DNA from: Rhizocola hellebori
GTDB lineage: Bacteria > Actinomycetota > Actinomycetes > Mycobacteriales > Micromonosporaceae
Direction of reading: 5' to 3'
Assembly: GCF_016862955.1 (NCBI RefSeq)
Contig: NZ_BONY01000001.1
Span: 186,001 to 250,000 of the forward strand
DNA: 64,000 nt
Shown here in pieces: positions 16,374-24,021 of this stretch. Within the stretch, counting starts at the first letter, position 1. Every line of letters begins with the position of its first letter. Position numbers and translations under genes: made by a program. Below the pieces are notes generated by a model. It was not told the origin of the DNA. It ran no database searches and was given only the letters and a program-made list of their open reading frames with translations.

Positions 16374-19300
16374 ATGTCAGCCGATTCCACAACGGACGGA
16401 CTGGCCCGCGTGCTTGGATCCCGAGCCGCGTCAGCCCTTCGCGACTGGGCGCTGGCAAAGTCCCGCTCGGTCCGACTAGCCAGTCCCGAGTGGACCTCTC
16501 GCGGCTACACGGGAGCCGTGCTAGCAGCGGTCAACGTCAGCACCCTGGGCGATCCTGATGTAAAGGTCATCGTCAAGGTCTGCCCGCCCGGCCCGTATGC
16601 TCGCGAGCCGACAGCCCATCGCCAGGCTAAAGCAAGTTCGAGCGCGACCTTCTATGCAGCACACCTGGTCGAGCAGATCTATAGTGCGCACCCGATAAAC
16701 GGCGGCGGGATGCTGATGTTCCAGGAGATCGCCACCGCGACCTTAGATGGTGTTCCCCTCTCTCAGGTCCCCGATGACCATCTGGCCCGATCGTGCGGGA
16801 TTGTGGTCCATGGCTTGCTGGCCGAATGGAATTCGGCGCGGATACGCACCAGTGACACTACGGTCGGCGCTTTCCTCCAAGGCGAATTGCGCGGAGCCCT
16901 CAACTCCGGCGGGTCGGTTCATGCCCTCGCAAAGCATGTGCGTCTGCTAGAGCCGGAGGCAAGATGGATCCTTGATGCCGGCCGTGATGGCCACCCGTTG
17001 CCCAACCCGGCGATGATGGCCAGCGATCCGGCGCTAGGTGCTCATCTGAAGTTCGATGTCATCCGCGGTCCCGCCCACGGCGACTTGCACCTCGAGAACG
17101 TGCTGATCCCGCAGGAGTACGGCCAGTTCGAGCCACAGAAGTTTCGTCTGGTGGATCTGTCAACTTTCGAAGATGACGCACCTGTCACCCGCGACCCGGT
17201 GACCCTCATGTTGTCAGTCATCGCACCGTCGGTGTCGGAGCTGCGCGCCGATGAGCAGGAAGCCCTTCTCGACTTTGTCCTTGAACCGTGGCCTCCGACG
17301 CCACCTCGCCTCAGCACGCTGATGGCTCACATCCTTGAGGTCATCTACCGCACTGGCAACGAGGCGATAAAGGCCATGCGGCTGGGTGACTGGCGCTCAC
17401 AGTACCTGCTATCAGTCCAGGCCACGGCCACGCTCTTCACCTCATTTGAGAGCGTAGGGGAGGCGGGGCGATGGTGGTTCTTGCGACTTGCCGCCCGCGC
17501 TGGTGCCGCATTCCTGCGCCGTCATCACCACTACCATCCAGGCACGCCGGTTTCATTGCGACGCCCCCTATCGCTACCGTCATCGCGTTCGTCGTGGTCT
17601 CAGTCCCAGACCCTGTCGGTGACCGGCGACCTATCGCGGCAGTCCTCGCTACTTCCGACGGAGCTCGCCACGCTGTTGCGGCTCTTGGCCGAGTCATCAC
17701 ACGAGCTTCTAACTGCTGCCTACCACGCTACGTCCCATCCAGACGCCCAGTCGGCTGGTTGGGAGAACGCGTCGTCGTTGGTCGAGCTTCTTCAGAGGGC
17801 GGATGCAAGTTCTGCGCCCGCACCTCCACTACTAATTTTCGTAGACCAACTGGCGCACCTCAGCACCGGCTCACATGATCTTGCCTTGCACCGCTGGCTC
17901 AGTGCGGTGGGCCGCAACCACGGGTATACCGACGAAACATTGCGCCAACTTTGTTCCACTTCGCTGCGCGCCTCTAGCCAGCACCCCACTACCAAGCCTT
18001 TATGGGTCGGCGATACAAATGCCGACGACCCCAATTCAGGCGGCTCCACCTCAGTTACTAAGTTATATCCGAATAGTCAGTCTTTGCCAGGAGGCTCCAT
18101 GATTTCCGAGACGACGCAAACCCCGAGCGTGGAGGGGGTGAAGAACCCTCCGCAAAGGCGGCAGATTGTCGGTAGTCTTCCGGCCAAGAATCCGGCGTTC
18201 ACTGGCAGGGATCAACTCCTCCGTATCATGGCGACCACCTTGAACGAAGCGTCGGCGGTCTCGGTGATCCCGCAGGCCCTGCACGGCCTGGGCGGCGTAG
18301 GTAAGACTCAGCTCGCCACCGAGTTTGTTCACCGCAACCTCCATCATTACGAGATTGTGTGGTGGATGTCGGCCGAGGACCCGTCTCTCGTGCGAGCGTC
18401 GCTTGTGGAGCTGGCGAGGAAACTTCAGCTTCCCGCCGGTGAGGAGGTCCGGCAAACAATCGCGCTCGTGCTGGACGCATTGGCTACCAGTACAAGCCGT
18501 TGGCTGCTCGTCTACGACAATGTTGATAGTCCCGACGACATCAGCGGATTGGTGCCCAGCGCCGGCGGCCACGTGATCATCACCTCGCGCAACAACGCCG
18601 CTTGGGCGACTGGGAGCGGAGCTGTGGAGGTCGATGTCTTTGAGCGTTCGGAGAGCGTCAAGCTGTTGCAGCTGCACGGGAAGAGCATAAGTGATCATGA
18701 TGCTGCCCGTCTCGCGGAAAAGCTCGGCGATCTTCCGCTAGCCCTGGAACAGGCAGCTATCTGGCATGCCAGCACCGGTATGCCAGTGAGCGAATATCTG
18801 GAGTTGTTCGACAAGAACTTGAGGGAGCTGCTAAGTGAGGGCAGGCCGTCCAATTACCCGGATACTATCTACGGCATTCTGAAGGTTGCCGTGGGTCGGT
18901 TGAGAACGGATGCACCTGCCGCCGCTGAGCTGCTTGAGTTGTTCGCTTTCCTTGGCGCTGAACCGATTTCGGTTGATTTGCTGCGCGCTGGACGTGGAAG
19001 TGGGTTATCCGAAGCTCTGGCGGCTGCGCTAGACCGCCCGATCGAACTCAACCGCGTTATTCGGGAGCTGCGGCGCTTCGGCCTGGCTCGGGTTGATACC
19101 AAGGAGGGCCAACGGGTTCAAGTGCACCGGCTGGTGCAGCGGGTGTTACGGGAAGAACTCGTGGAGGACCGGCTCAACCAGGCCAGGTCGAATGCCCAAC
19201 GCCTGCTTTCATTGGCTAATCCCGGGTACCCCGACGTCCCTAAGAACTGGCCGGTTTACAAGGAGATCTTTCCGCACATCCACGCCGCCGAGCTGCTCGA

Positions 19301-20636
19301 TGCACCGCAGGAGGTGGCGCGAACCGTCGTGCTGGATGAGATTCGGTATCTGTTCAAGACCGGCGACTACCTGGCCAGCAAGATGCTTGGTGAGACGACG
19401 CTGAAAGCGTGGGAAGGAAAGACCGACGCAGCTCTCGGCCTAGACCAGGAGTTGGTCTTGATCGCCTCCCGGCTCCTCGCCGACGCACTAAGACTGCTGG
19501 GTGAGGCTGCCAAGGCCCACCAGCTTAACACCGCTACCCTTGAGCGGCTGCGCAACAGCACGCACTTTGGTGAGGATCATGAACATACGCTTAACACGGC
19601 CAACGGGCTCGGAGTGGGCTTGCGGATGGAAGGTCGGTTCGTCGAATCCCTTGCGGTGGAACGAGATAATGTCGAGCGCCACGTGCGGGTCTGGGGTGAC
19701 AAAGATCAGGCGACCCGGCGCGCGCAAAACAACCTTGCGGTCAGCCTGCGGCACCTGGGCAGGTTCGAAGAGGCGTTCGATATCGATCAACGACTCGTTT
19801 CATTGTGGCGTGAAAGCGCTGGCGACATCGATACCCGGACCTTGTTCTGCGTAGCAAACTTCGCTCGCGATCAAATTGGCCTTGGTAAATACCGCGATGC
19901 ATTGGAAATGCAGCGCAAGAACCTCGAGCCGTATCGCGACCAGCTTGGCCTGCACCACGGCGAGGTTTTGATGGCGGCACGGACCATCACCATCACGCTC
20001 CGGAAATCGGGATACTACGCAGATGCACGGGATGCCGGCCGGGACAATTATCACGACCATCACGCGAAGTTTGGAAAGAACCACGAGCATACGCTGTCGG
20101 CAAGAATGAGTTATGCCAACGCCTTGCGCTGCTGTAGCGAATTTTCGGCGGCGCGTGCCGAGTTGCGCGAATGTGTAGACACGTATCGATCAGTGTTTGG
20201 CGACCAGCATCCGTTCACTCTCGCAGCAAACGTGAATCTGGCGATCGCATTGCGATCGGCCCGTGACTACGACGAGGCGGCGGTGATCAGCGAGCACTCG
20301 CTCAGGCACTTGACTGACCTTCTCGGGCCGAAACACCCTTATACGATTGCCGCAGCCAACGGCAGGGCGAACGGGCTTGCCCTCTCCGGAGACGTTATGG
20401 CTGCTGGGCAACTGTCGGCGCAGACCTTTGACCACGCACGGGAAATCTACGGCGAGAAGCACCCCGTGACGCTGGCCTGTGCGGTCAACGCCGCGCGCGA
20501 CGACGCTGCGGGGGGTGCACTGCTCGACAATTCGTTGTCAAGAATGCGGGAGACATTGGGTGCCGATCATCCCGAGGTGCTTGATGCGGCCCGAGGCGAG
20601 CGAATGGAGTGTGATATCGAACCCCCGCCAACGTAG
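16374..20636 (+). CDS. APH/kinase-like - NB-ARC - TPR protein (FxsT-like STAND regulator)
   Basis: The 1420-residue protein has three parts. Residues about 30-330 look like an aminoglycoside-phosphotransferase/protein-kinase fold, with HGDLHLEN (H235, D237, N242) and a later VDLS (D261) as the catalytic-loop and metal-binding equivalents. A linker with a short helical block (LLIFVDQLAHL, about residue 490) resembles adaptor regions of actinobacterial conflict proteins. From about residue 610 comes NB-ARC: GLGGVGKT (K644), LLVYDN (D715), HVIITSRN and GDLPLAL. A C-terminal array of about 42-residue TPRs follows (EDHEHTLNTANGLG, GDQHPFTLAANVNLA, GPKHPYTIAAANGRA). The NB-ARC-TPR part matches the TPR partner of FxSxx-COOH systems. 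It is convergent with the HExxH gene, 15 bases apart. GC is clearly lower than in the flanks. Confidence 0.85.
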   Translation: MSADSTTDGLARVLGSRAASALRDWALAKSRSVRLASPEWTSRGYTGAVLAAVNVSTLGDPDVKVIVKVCPPGPYAREPTAHRQAKASSSATFYAAHLVEQIYSAHPINGGGMLMFQEIATATLDGVPLSQVPDDHLARSCGIVVHGLLAEWNSARIRTSDTTVGAFLQGELRGALNSGGSVHALAKHVRLLEPEARWILDAGRDGHPLPNPAMMASDPALGAHLKFDVIRGPAHGDLHLENVLIPQEYGQFEPQKFRLVDLSTFEDDAPVTRDPVTLMLSVIAPSVSELRADEQEALLDFVLEPWPPTPPRLSTLMAHILEVIYRTGNEAIKAMRLGDWRSQYLLSVQATATLFTSFESVGEAGRWWFLRLAARAGAAFLRRHHHYHPGTPVSLRRPLSLPSSRSSWSQSQTLSVTGDLSRQSSLLPTELATLLRLLAESSHELLTAAYHATSHPDAQSAGWENASSLVELLQRADASSAPAPPLLIFVDQLAHLSTGSHDLALHRWLSAVGRNHGYTDETLRQLCSTSLRASSQHPTTKPLWVGDTNADDPNSGGSTSVTKLYPNSQSLPGGSMISETTQTPSVEGVKNPPQRRQIVGSLPAKNPAFTGRDQLLRIMATTLNEASAVSVIPQALHGLGGVGKTQLATEFVHRNLHHYEIVWWMSAEDPSLVRASLVELARKLQLPAGEEVRQTIALVLDALATSTSRWLLVYDNVDSPDDISGLVPSAGGHVIITSRNNAAWATGSGAVEVDVFERSESVKLLQLHGKSISDHDAARLAEKLGDLPLALEQAAIWHASTGMPVSEYLELFDKNLRELLSEGRPSNYPDTIYGILKVAVGRLRTDAPAAAELLELFAFLGAEPISVDLLRAGRGSGLSEALAAALDRPIELNRVIRELRRFGLARVDTKEGQRVQVHRLVQRVLREELVEDRLNQARSNAQRLLSLANPGYPDVPKNWPVYKEIFPHIHAAELLDAPQEVARTVVLDEIRYLFKTGDYLASKMLGETTLKAWEGKTDAALGLDQELVLIASRLLADALRLLGEAAKAHQLNTATLERLRNSTHFGEDHEHTLNTANGLGVGLRMEGRFVESLAVERDNVERHVRVWGDKDQATRRAQNNLAVSLRHLGRFEEAFDIDQRLVSLWRESAGDIDTRTLFCVANFARDQIGLGKYRDALEMQRKNLEPYRDQLGLHHGEVLMAARTITITLRKSGYYADARDAGRDNYHDHHAKFGKNHEHTLSARMSYANALRCCSEFSAARAELRECVDTYRSVFGDQHPFTLAANVNLAIALRSARDYDEAAVISEHSLRHLTDLLGPKHPYTIAAANGRANGLALSGDVMAAGQLSAQTFDHAREIYGEKHPVTLACAVNAARDDAAGGALLDNSLSRMRETLGADHPEVLDAARGERMECDIEPPPT
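18088..18101 (+). promoter_or_regulatory. Internal Shine-Dalgarno and in-frame ATG inside the STAND gene
   Basis: CAGGAGG at 18088-18094 is followed four bases later by an in-frame ATG at 18099. Starting there would give an 845-residue NB-ARC-TPR protein without the kinase-like part, beginning with an acidic/Gln-Thr-rich leader 68 residues before the Walker A lysine, as in stand-alone FxsT proteins. This suggests a second product, or a past fusion of two genes in which the downstream gene kept its own ribosome binding site. Confidence 0.55.
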
Positions 20637-20651
20637 GCGAATCTTTCTGTT

Positions 20652-21962
20652 TCATTGTTGGCGATTGCGCTGTCGCCATAGTTTGTGCTGAGCGCGGAGT
20701 ACATCGTTTGCATGAGCAGCGACGCTGGCCGGGATCGGCTGGGCCATCAGCAGATCGCATCTATGCCGCATGGTTTTGGCAAACTGCACGCCCTCGGGAG
20801 TCAGTGAGTCAGCGGACACAAGTATGTCCAAGGCCGTGTCCACCTGTACTCGCCGAAGGGCAAGCTCGTTCTCTGCGGTCTGGCGAATGCGAGTATCTTC
20901 ACTGAGATCCAGCCAGGTCTCGGCGACGGCCAGAAATGCGTATACGCCGTGAAGTAGTCCACCTATTGGCCGGGCATCGGGTCGCCAGGGAGCGAAGTAG
21001 CGGGCCTCACTACGGCGATCGAATAGCGGCATGAGGTTTAATAGCCCGTTGAGCGTGGAGTGGGCCTGCTCGTGGACTAGCGCAATTGCGAAGCGAGCAG
21101 GATCGGTTGGCAGAGTCATGGCTAGCGCACCCATCGCGTCCTGCGATGTCATGCTTATCTCGGCGAGCCCGGGCTGAGGTGCTAGGGGCACCAGCACCTG
21201 CATGATCTGCGATACCTGCGCCGCCCGTTGCGGCGAATGCCTACAAAGTAATTGCCAGGCCGACAAGAATAATTCGTTCCAGCGACCATACTGATCCGAT
21301 GGCACTCGTCCGGTCGTACGTGCCCCATAGCAGTCGCGGAGCGGGTCTAGGTCATCGAAAGCGAGATCTAGTGCGAGTTGGCCATGCATTGCTGTCAAAC
21401 GCCGCATCGCGATCCAGCTAGTAGATGCCGATTCCTGGCCATGCTGAACGGTAAGAGCGTTGCCGTCGCAGTGAATTGTCAAACGCCCGTCCTTCACCAC
21501 CAGCCTGATGTTCAAACTGCTCCCGTCGCACGGTATGGCCACGCCCAGTGTCGGGAGGACGAGACATCCGCTGTCGGTCACGGTCCGGGTTTCAGCATCG
21601 ACACCAGCCCGCAGCGCGGCGACCGCCGCAAATGCGCCGAGGCGGGCCACGCTTTGATCGAGCGTGCGACGATTTGTCTGTGGGGCCTTAAGCGCCTCGA
21701 TGCAGCGCGCGATCCAGTGTCCGGACCAGGCCTGGTTGGACAGGCATGCGATCTGCTGCGGCGAGCGAAGTTGCGCCTCGGACAACACGTCAACCGCGCG
21801 GGAGAGCGGCTCGCTGGTCGGCATCGACCGAAGGATGTGTGCGGTAAGTAAGTGGTCGACGCTGGCTTGGGCCGAGCGGAGCGTCTTCGCCGTCAGGGGG
21901 TCCAGCTTCCCGGCCGCCAACGAGGTAATTGACGCAGCCGATAAAATGTATCTATTTATCAA
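20652..21962 (-). CDS. HExxH-type peptide-modifying enzyme (FxsB-associated / aKG-HExxH family)
   Basis: The 436-residue protein contains ALVHEQAHSTLNGLL (H297, E298, H301), followed by the family block RYFAPWRPDARPIGGLLHGVYAFLAVAETW. This combination identifies the 'HExxH motif' peptide-modification proteins found alone or fused to the radical SAM enzyme FxsB in FxSxx-COOH clusters. Related enzymes have been described as 2-oxoglutarate-dependent peptide beta-hydroxylases, so HExxH here may hold iron rather than a protease zinc. There is no signal peptide. The start is TTG at 21962 with GGAGG just upstream and only 11 bases after the stop of the small peptide gene, so the two are co-translated. 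The likely substrate is that peptide. Confidence 0.82.
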   Translation of the reverse strand: MINRYILSAASITSLAAGKLDPLTAKTLRSAQASVDHLLTAHILRSMPTSEPLSRAVDVLSEAQLRSPQQIACLSNQAWSGHWIARCIEALKAPQTNRRTLDQSVARLGAFAAVAALRAGVDAETRTVTDSGCLVLPTLGVAIPCDGSSLNIRLVVKDGRLTIHCDGNALTVQHGQESASTSWIAMRRLTAMHGQLALDLAFDDLDPLRDCYGARTTGRVPSDQYGRWNELFLSAWQLLCRHSPQRAAQVSQIMQVLVPLAPQPGLAEISMTSQDAMGALAMTLPTDPARFAIALVHEQAHSTLNGLLNLMPLFDRRSEARYFAPWRPDARPIGGLLHGVYAFLAVAETWLDLSEDTRIRQTAENELALRRVQVDTALDILVSADSLTPEGVQFAKTMRHRCDLLMAQPIPASVAAHANDVLRAQHKLWRQRNRQQ

Positions 21963-21973
21963 GTGCCCCTCCG

Positions 21974-22222
21974 CTATGGCGCAGTTTCGGACTGCTCGCC
22001 CTTCGCGTGCTGGACCGTGGTGTCGTCGACTGAGTTGGAGACGATCGCCTCAGGCAGTACTGCACTACTCCAGCCCAGGAGGGCCACGCGCGGGTGCTCG
22101 CGTTCAGCTAACAGCTGCCGAAGCGCTGCGATCAGGTGCGGCTCCCCTGCGGAGATTAGGTCGCGTGCCGTCCAAACGCTCACATCGGTCAGGATTGACT
22201 CGTAGCCGTCGGTCTTATCCAT
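21974..22222 (-). CDS. FxSxx-COOH-like precursor peptide with internal WSSAV motif
   Basis: The 82-residue protein follows the layout of FxSxx-COOH precursors: a short acidic N-terminus, SILTDV, then helix-forming LIAALRQLLAE, a hinge and RVALLGWSSAV. In known members the protein ends at F-x-S-x-x; here the equivalent is W51-S52-S53-A54-V55 and a 27-residue polar tail (56-82, ending QSETAP) follows. A strong GGGAGG lies six bases before the ATG. The HExxH enzyme gene begins 11 bases downstream. The assignment rests on pattern and position. If correct, residues 51-55 are the probable modification site, and the tail may be removed or may serve as a separate recognition or effector element. Confidence 0.65.
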   Translation of the reverse strand: MDKTDGYESILTDVSVWTARDLISAGEPHLIAALRQLLAEREHPRVALLGWSSAVLPEAIVSNSVDDTTVQHAKGEQSETAP

Positions 22223-22305
22223 CGCTAACCTCCCTGATTTCGGCTTCGGACGGAAGACCGCACCGACGAGCTTCGGATTCCTTGCGCCTCAGCGCTGATA
22301 CCGCT

Positions 22306-22343
22306 GGACAGCCGCAGACGGGCCGCTGACGGTGCGGCTGTCC
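22306..22343 (-). terminator. Hairpin after the S-4TM gene
   Basis: GGACAGCCGCA (22306-22316) and TGCGGCTGTCC (22333-22343) form a perfect 11-base stem with a 16-base loop. It lies 65 bases past the S-4TM stop and upstream of the peptide gene. It probably ends the S-4TM transcript and so separates it from the peptide/HExxH operon, whose promoter must then lie in 22223-22305. Confidence 0.6.
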
Positions 22344-22408
22344 GTCCGGTGTCTATTACCATACGTCGATGGCGTGTACTTTCCCAGACCATCCGCCCTT
22401 GCCCGGAT

Positions 22409-23326
22409 TCAGTGGGCGTTCACCATACGTGACAGCTCCTGCATCGACGCCTGAAAGTCGACGCGATCCCGGTCGCGGTACCGGTCAAAGAAGATGTTGG
22501 GCACGCGGGTGCACGTGACACGAGTCTGGAAGATCACATTCTGGACTTCCCGCGCCAGCCGGGACAGCTCTGGCTCGCTATCGGGCCGACCGAGCGCCGC
22601 AACGATTTGCTCGCGCACCACGATCAGCGCTTGGGAGCGGGTCTTTGCCGTCAGCTGCTGGGCCCGGTAGGTGTCAAGCCCCATCATTAGTGCTCCCAAC
22701 GATGGGACGTAAAACTGGAGCACGATGTCGGCGACGGTAATTTCGAGTAGCGAGCCCAGCATCACGCCGGCGGCGGCCCATGTGGCGACCACGATAAGGA
22801 TGGCAAAGGAGTATCGCTGACGGATGCGGGCGCCCCAGCCGAGGTTCTGTTGCTGGCAAGCCAGGACATCATACGGGCCAGGCAGTTCTGGTATCTCGTA
22901 GTAGCCCCTCAGGAGGTCCTCGGAGCCGCGATACAACCGTGCGAGCTTGCTGATCTCGTCTGGGTTGACCCGCGGCCCGGCCACGACAAGATTCCACGGT
23001 AGGCGGAATAGCGCGACATCGAACATCTCCTGAAGAAGCGCGGCTCGCTGGACCTCACGTTGCGCCCACGCCGAAAGCCCTACTGCGTGCAATAGCGCCC
23101 ACAGCCCGCCGATCACTGTGACCGCAGTAGCAATGCTGGTTACCGTCGTGGTGACGAGACCGAGCACCGCGATAAGGGCCGAGGTGCTCAGGCGCAAGCC
23201 CTCGAGTCGCTGGGCTCGCAAATGCGACGCAGTGATGGCGCGTAGCAACAAAAGCGACTCTGGGCTGTTCTGCTGCTCACGCAGATCGGATTCTGCCTTG
23301 GATGCACGGCCCTCTTCCGTAGGCAT
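22409..23326 (-). CDS. S-4TM family putative pore-forming effector
   Basis: The 305-residue protein has two helix pairs (about residues 47-90 and 172-218) and long cytoplasmic segments. The middle contains the S-4TM signature: an LQEMFDVALFRLPWN segment, then AGPRVNPDEI, a tryptophan/tyrosine-rich stretch ending YYEIPELPGPYDVLACQQQNLGW, and RIRQRYS before the third helix. S-4TM proteins are predicted to form membrane pores that kill or arrest the cell in nucleotide-activated and STAND-linked conflict systems. No cyclic-nucleotide synthase is nearby, so activation would have to come from the STAND/peptide genes or elsewhere. The start at 23326 lacks a good Shine-Dalgarno sequence. Confidence 0.78.
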   Translation of the reverse strand: MPTEEGRASKAESDLREQQNSPESLLLLRAITASHLRAQRLEGLRLSTSALIAVLGLVTTTVTSIATAVTVIGGLWALLHAVGLSAWAQREVQRAALLQEMFDVALFRLPWNLVVAGPRVNPDEISKLARLYRGSEDLLRGYYEIPELPGPYDVLACQQQNLGWGARIRQRYSFAILIVVATWAAAGVMLGSLLEITVADIVLQFYVPSLGALMMGLDTYRAQQLTAKTRSQALIVVREQIVAALGRPDSEPELSRLAREVQNVIFQTRVTCTRVPNIFFDRYRDRDRVDFQASMQELSRMVNAH

Positions 23327-23746
23327 ATTGAAGTTCTACATGGTCGCGTGCCGATAGCATTCCTCAGCCGGATCGCCAGAACGTGAGTGAGTGACCGTCG
23401 GATCTTGGCCTCACTCGCTGCGCTTCCGATCACCTCAACGCCCGGCAAGCTTGTGCTGGTCGTCGGCTAAGGCCGCCGAGGCCCGGCCCCCTCCTGCACC
23501 TGGGCAGGTCGAACCGGGAACGGTGCGCGGCGATCCAGCCCGGCAGGGCTGCGCCCACTCCGAGCGACGCTACCGCTTCCGCGTCAGCCAGGTGGCAAGT
23601 GGCCCTCTGCCGTCGCACATTGACCTGGAGCAATCGTCATCTTCGATGTGGCCGCCGCTGCACCGCCCAGGCAGCGGTCGCACCGCGCCTGCCACAGCGG
23701 GCCGATCGGTATCAGCGACGTGGCCGCCTGCGAAGCCTTGGGGGTG
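23327..23746. other. Gene-poor region with remnant of a duplicated small gene
   Basis: No full gene was found. On the minus strand, about 23528 down to 23430 encodes AHRSRFDL and a diverged C-terminus in the same sense as the intact small membrane protein gene at 23747-23980. The rest, including the expected membrane segment, is absent or unrecognisable. This fits a decayed 3' copy of that gene, created by duplication about 310 bases apart at the right edge of the low-GC island. Confidence 0.5.
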
Positions 23747-23836
23747 TCAACGCGCGCCCGGGTGCTGGTCGTCGGCGGACGCCGACGGGGCGCCGGCCTC
23801 TTCCTGCACCTGCAGGTCGAACCGGGAACGGTGCGC
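23453..23836. repeat. Direct repeat pair (about 75 bases each) around the small membrane protein gene 3' end
   Basis: Copy A is about 23453-23528 and copy B about 23762-23836. Both begin with GTGCTGGTCGTCGGC and end with the same 25 bases (23504-23528 and 23812-23836), which encode AHRSRFDL on the minus strand. The middle parts have diverged by substitutions and small indels. Copy B lies inside the intact gene; copy A is the remnant. Confidence 0.7.
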
Positions 23837-23980
23837 ATTCGGCTGGTACACCTCGTCAAGCGGGCCCATCACGGCGCCGCCGAGACCTCGTCGGCGCATG
23901 ACCGACGCCAACCAGACGAACCCGCCCATGATGATCGCGAAGCCACCGGCGACCATGAGGAACGCTAAGAACTCCAGCAC
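23747..23980 (-). CDS. Small single-pass membrane protein (DUF6191-like)
   Basis: The 77-residue protein has one N-terminal membrane helix (LEFLAFLMVAGGFAIIMGGFVWLA), a basic stop-transfer (RRRGLGG) and a short cytoplasmic tail with MGPLDEVYQPNAHRSRFDLQVQEE. This tail pattern, xDExYxPxAHxxR, is common in very short actinobacterial proteins of unknown function (similar to DUF6191). The C-terminal half has a degraded copy upstream at 23453-23528. It is divergent from the thioesterase gene by 41 bases. Confidence 0.65.
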   Translation of the reverse strand: MLEFLAFLMVAGGFAIIMGGFVWLASVMRRRGLGGAVMGPLDEVYQPNAHRSRFDLQVQEEAGAPSASADDQHPGAR

Positions 23981-24021
23981 GAGACGAAGCCTACGTCGGC
24001 TCGTCAGGTAGGTTTCGCGTC

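Noticed and set aside
16374-17400. Antibiotic (aminoglycoside) phosphotransferase resistance gene
   Set aside because: The kinase-like motifs are the N-terminal domain of a single 1420-residue protein with NB-ARC and TPRs; nothing indicates drug modification.
20652-21962. Zinc metalloprotease, from HExxH
   Set aside because: The surrounding block (YFAPWRPDARPIGGLLHGVYAF) and the coupled peptide gene fit the HExxH peptide-modification family better than a protease; there is no signal peptide or classical Met-turn.
22409-23326. CBASS-type system
   Set aside because: The S-4TM effector is present but no CD-NTase or other nucleotide cyclase gene was found in the window.
23599-23968. Overlapping + strand open frames in the region before the thioesterase gene
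   Set aside because: They are Arg/Pro/Gly-rich with no motif, and lie opposite the small membrane protein gene and its repeat remnant.
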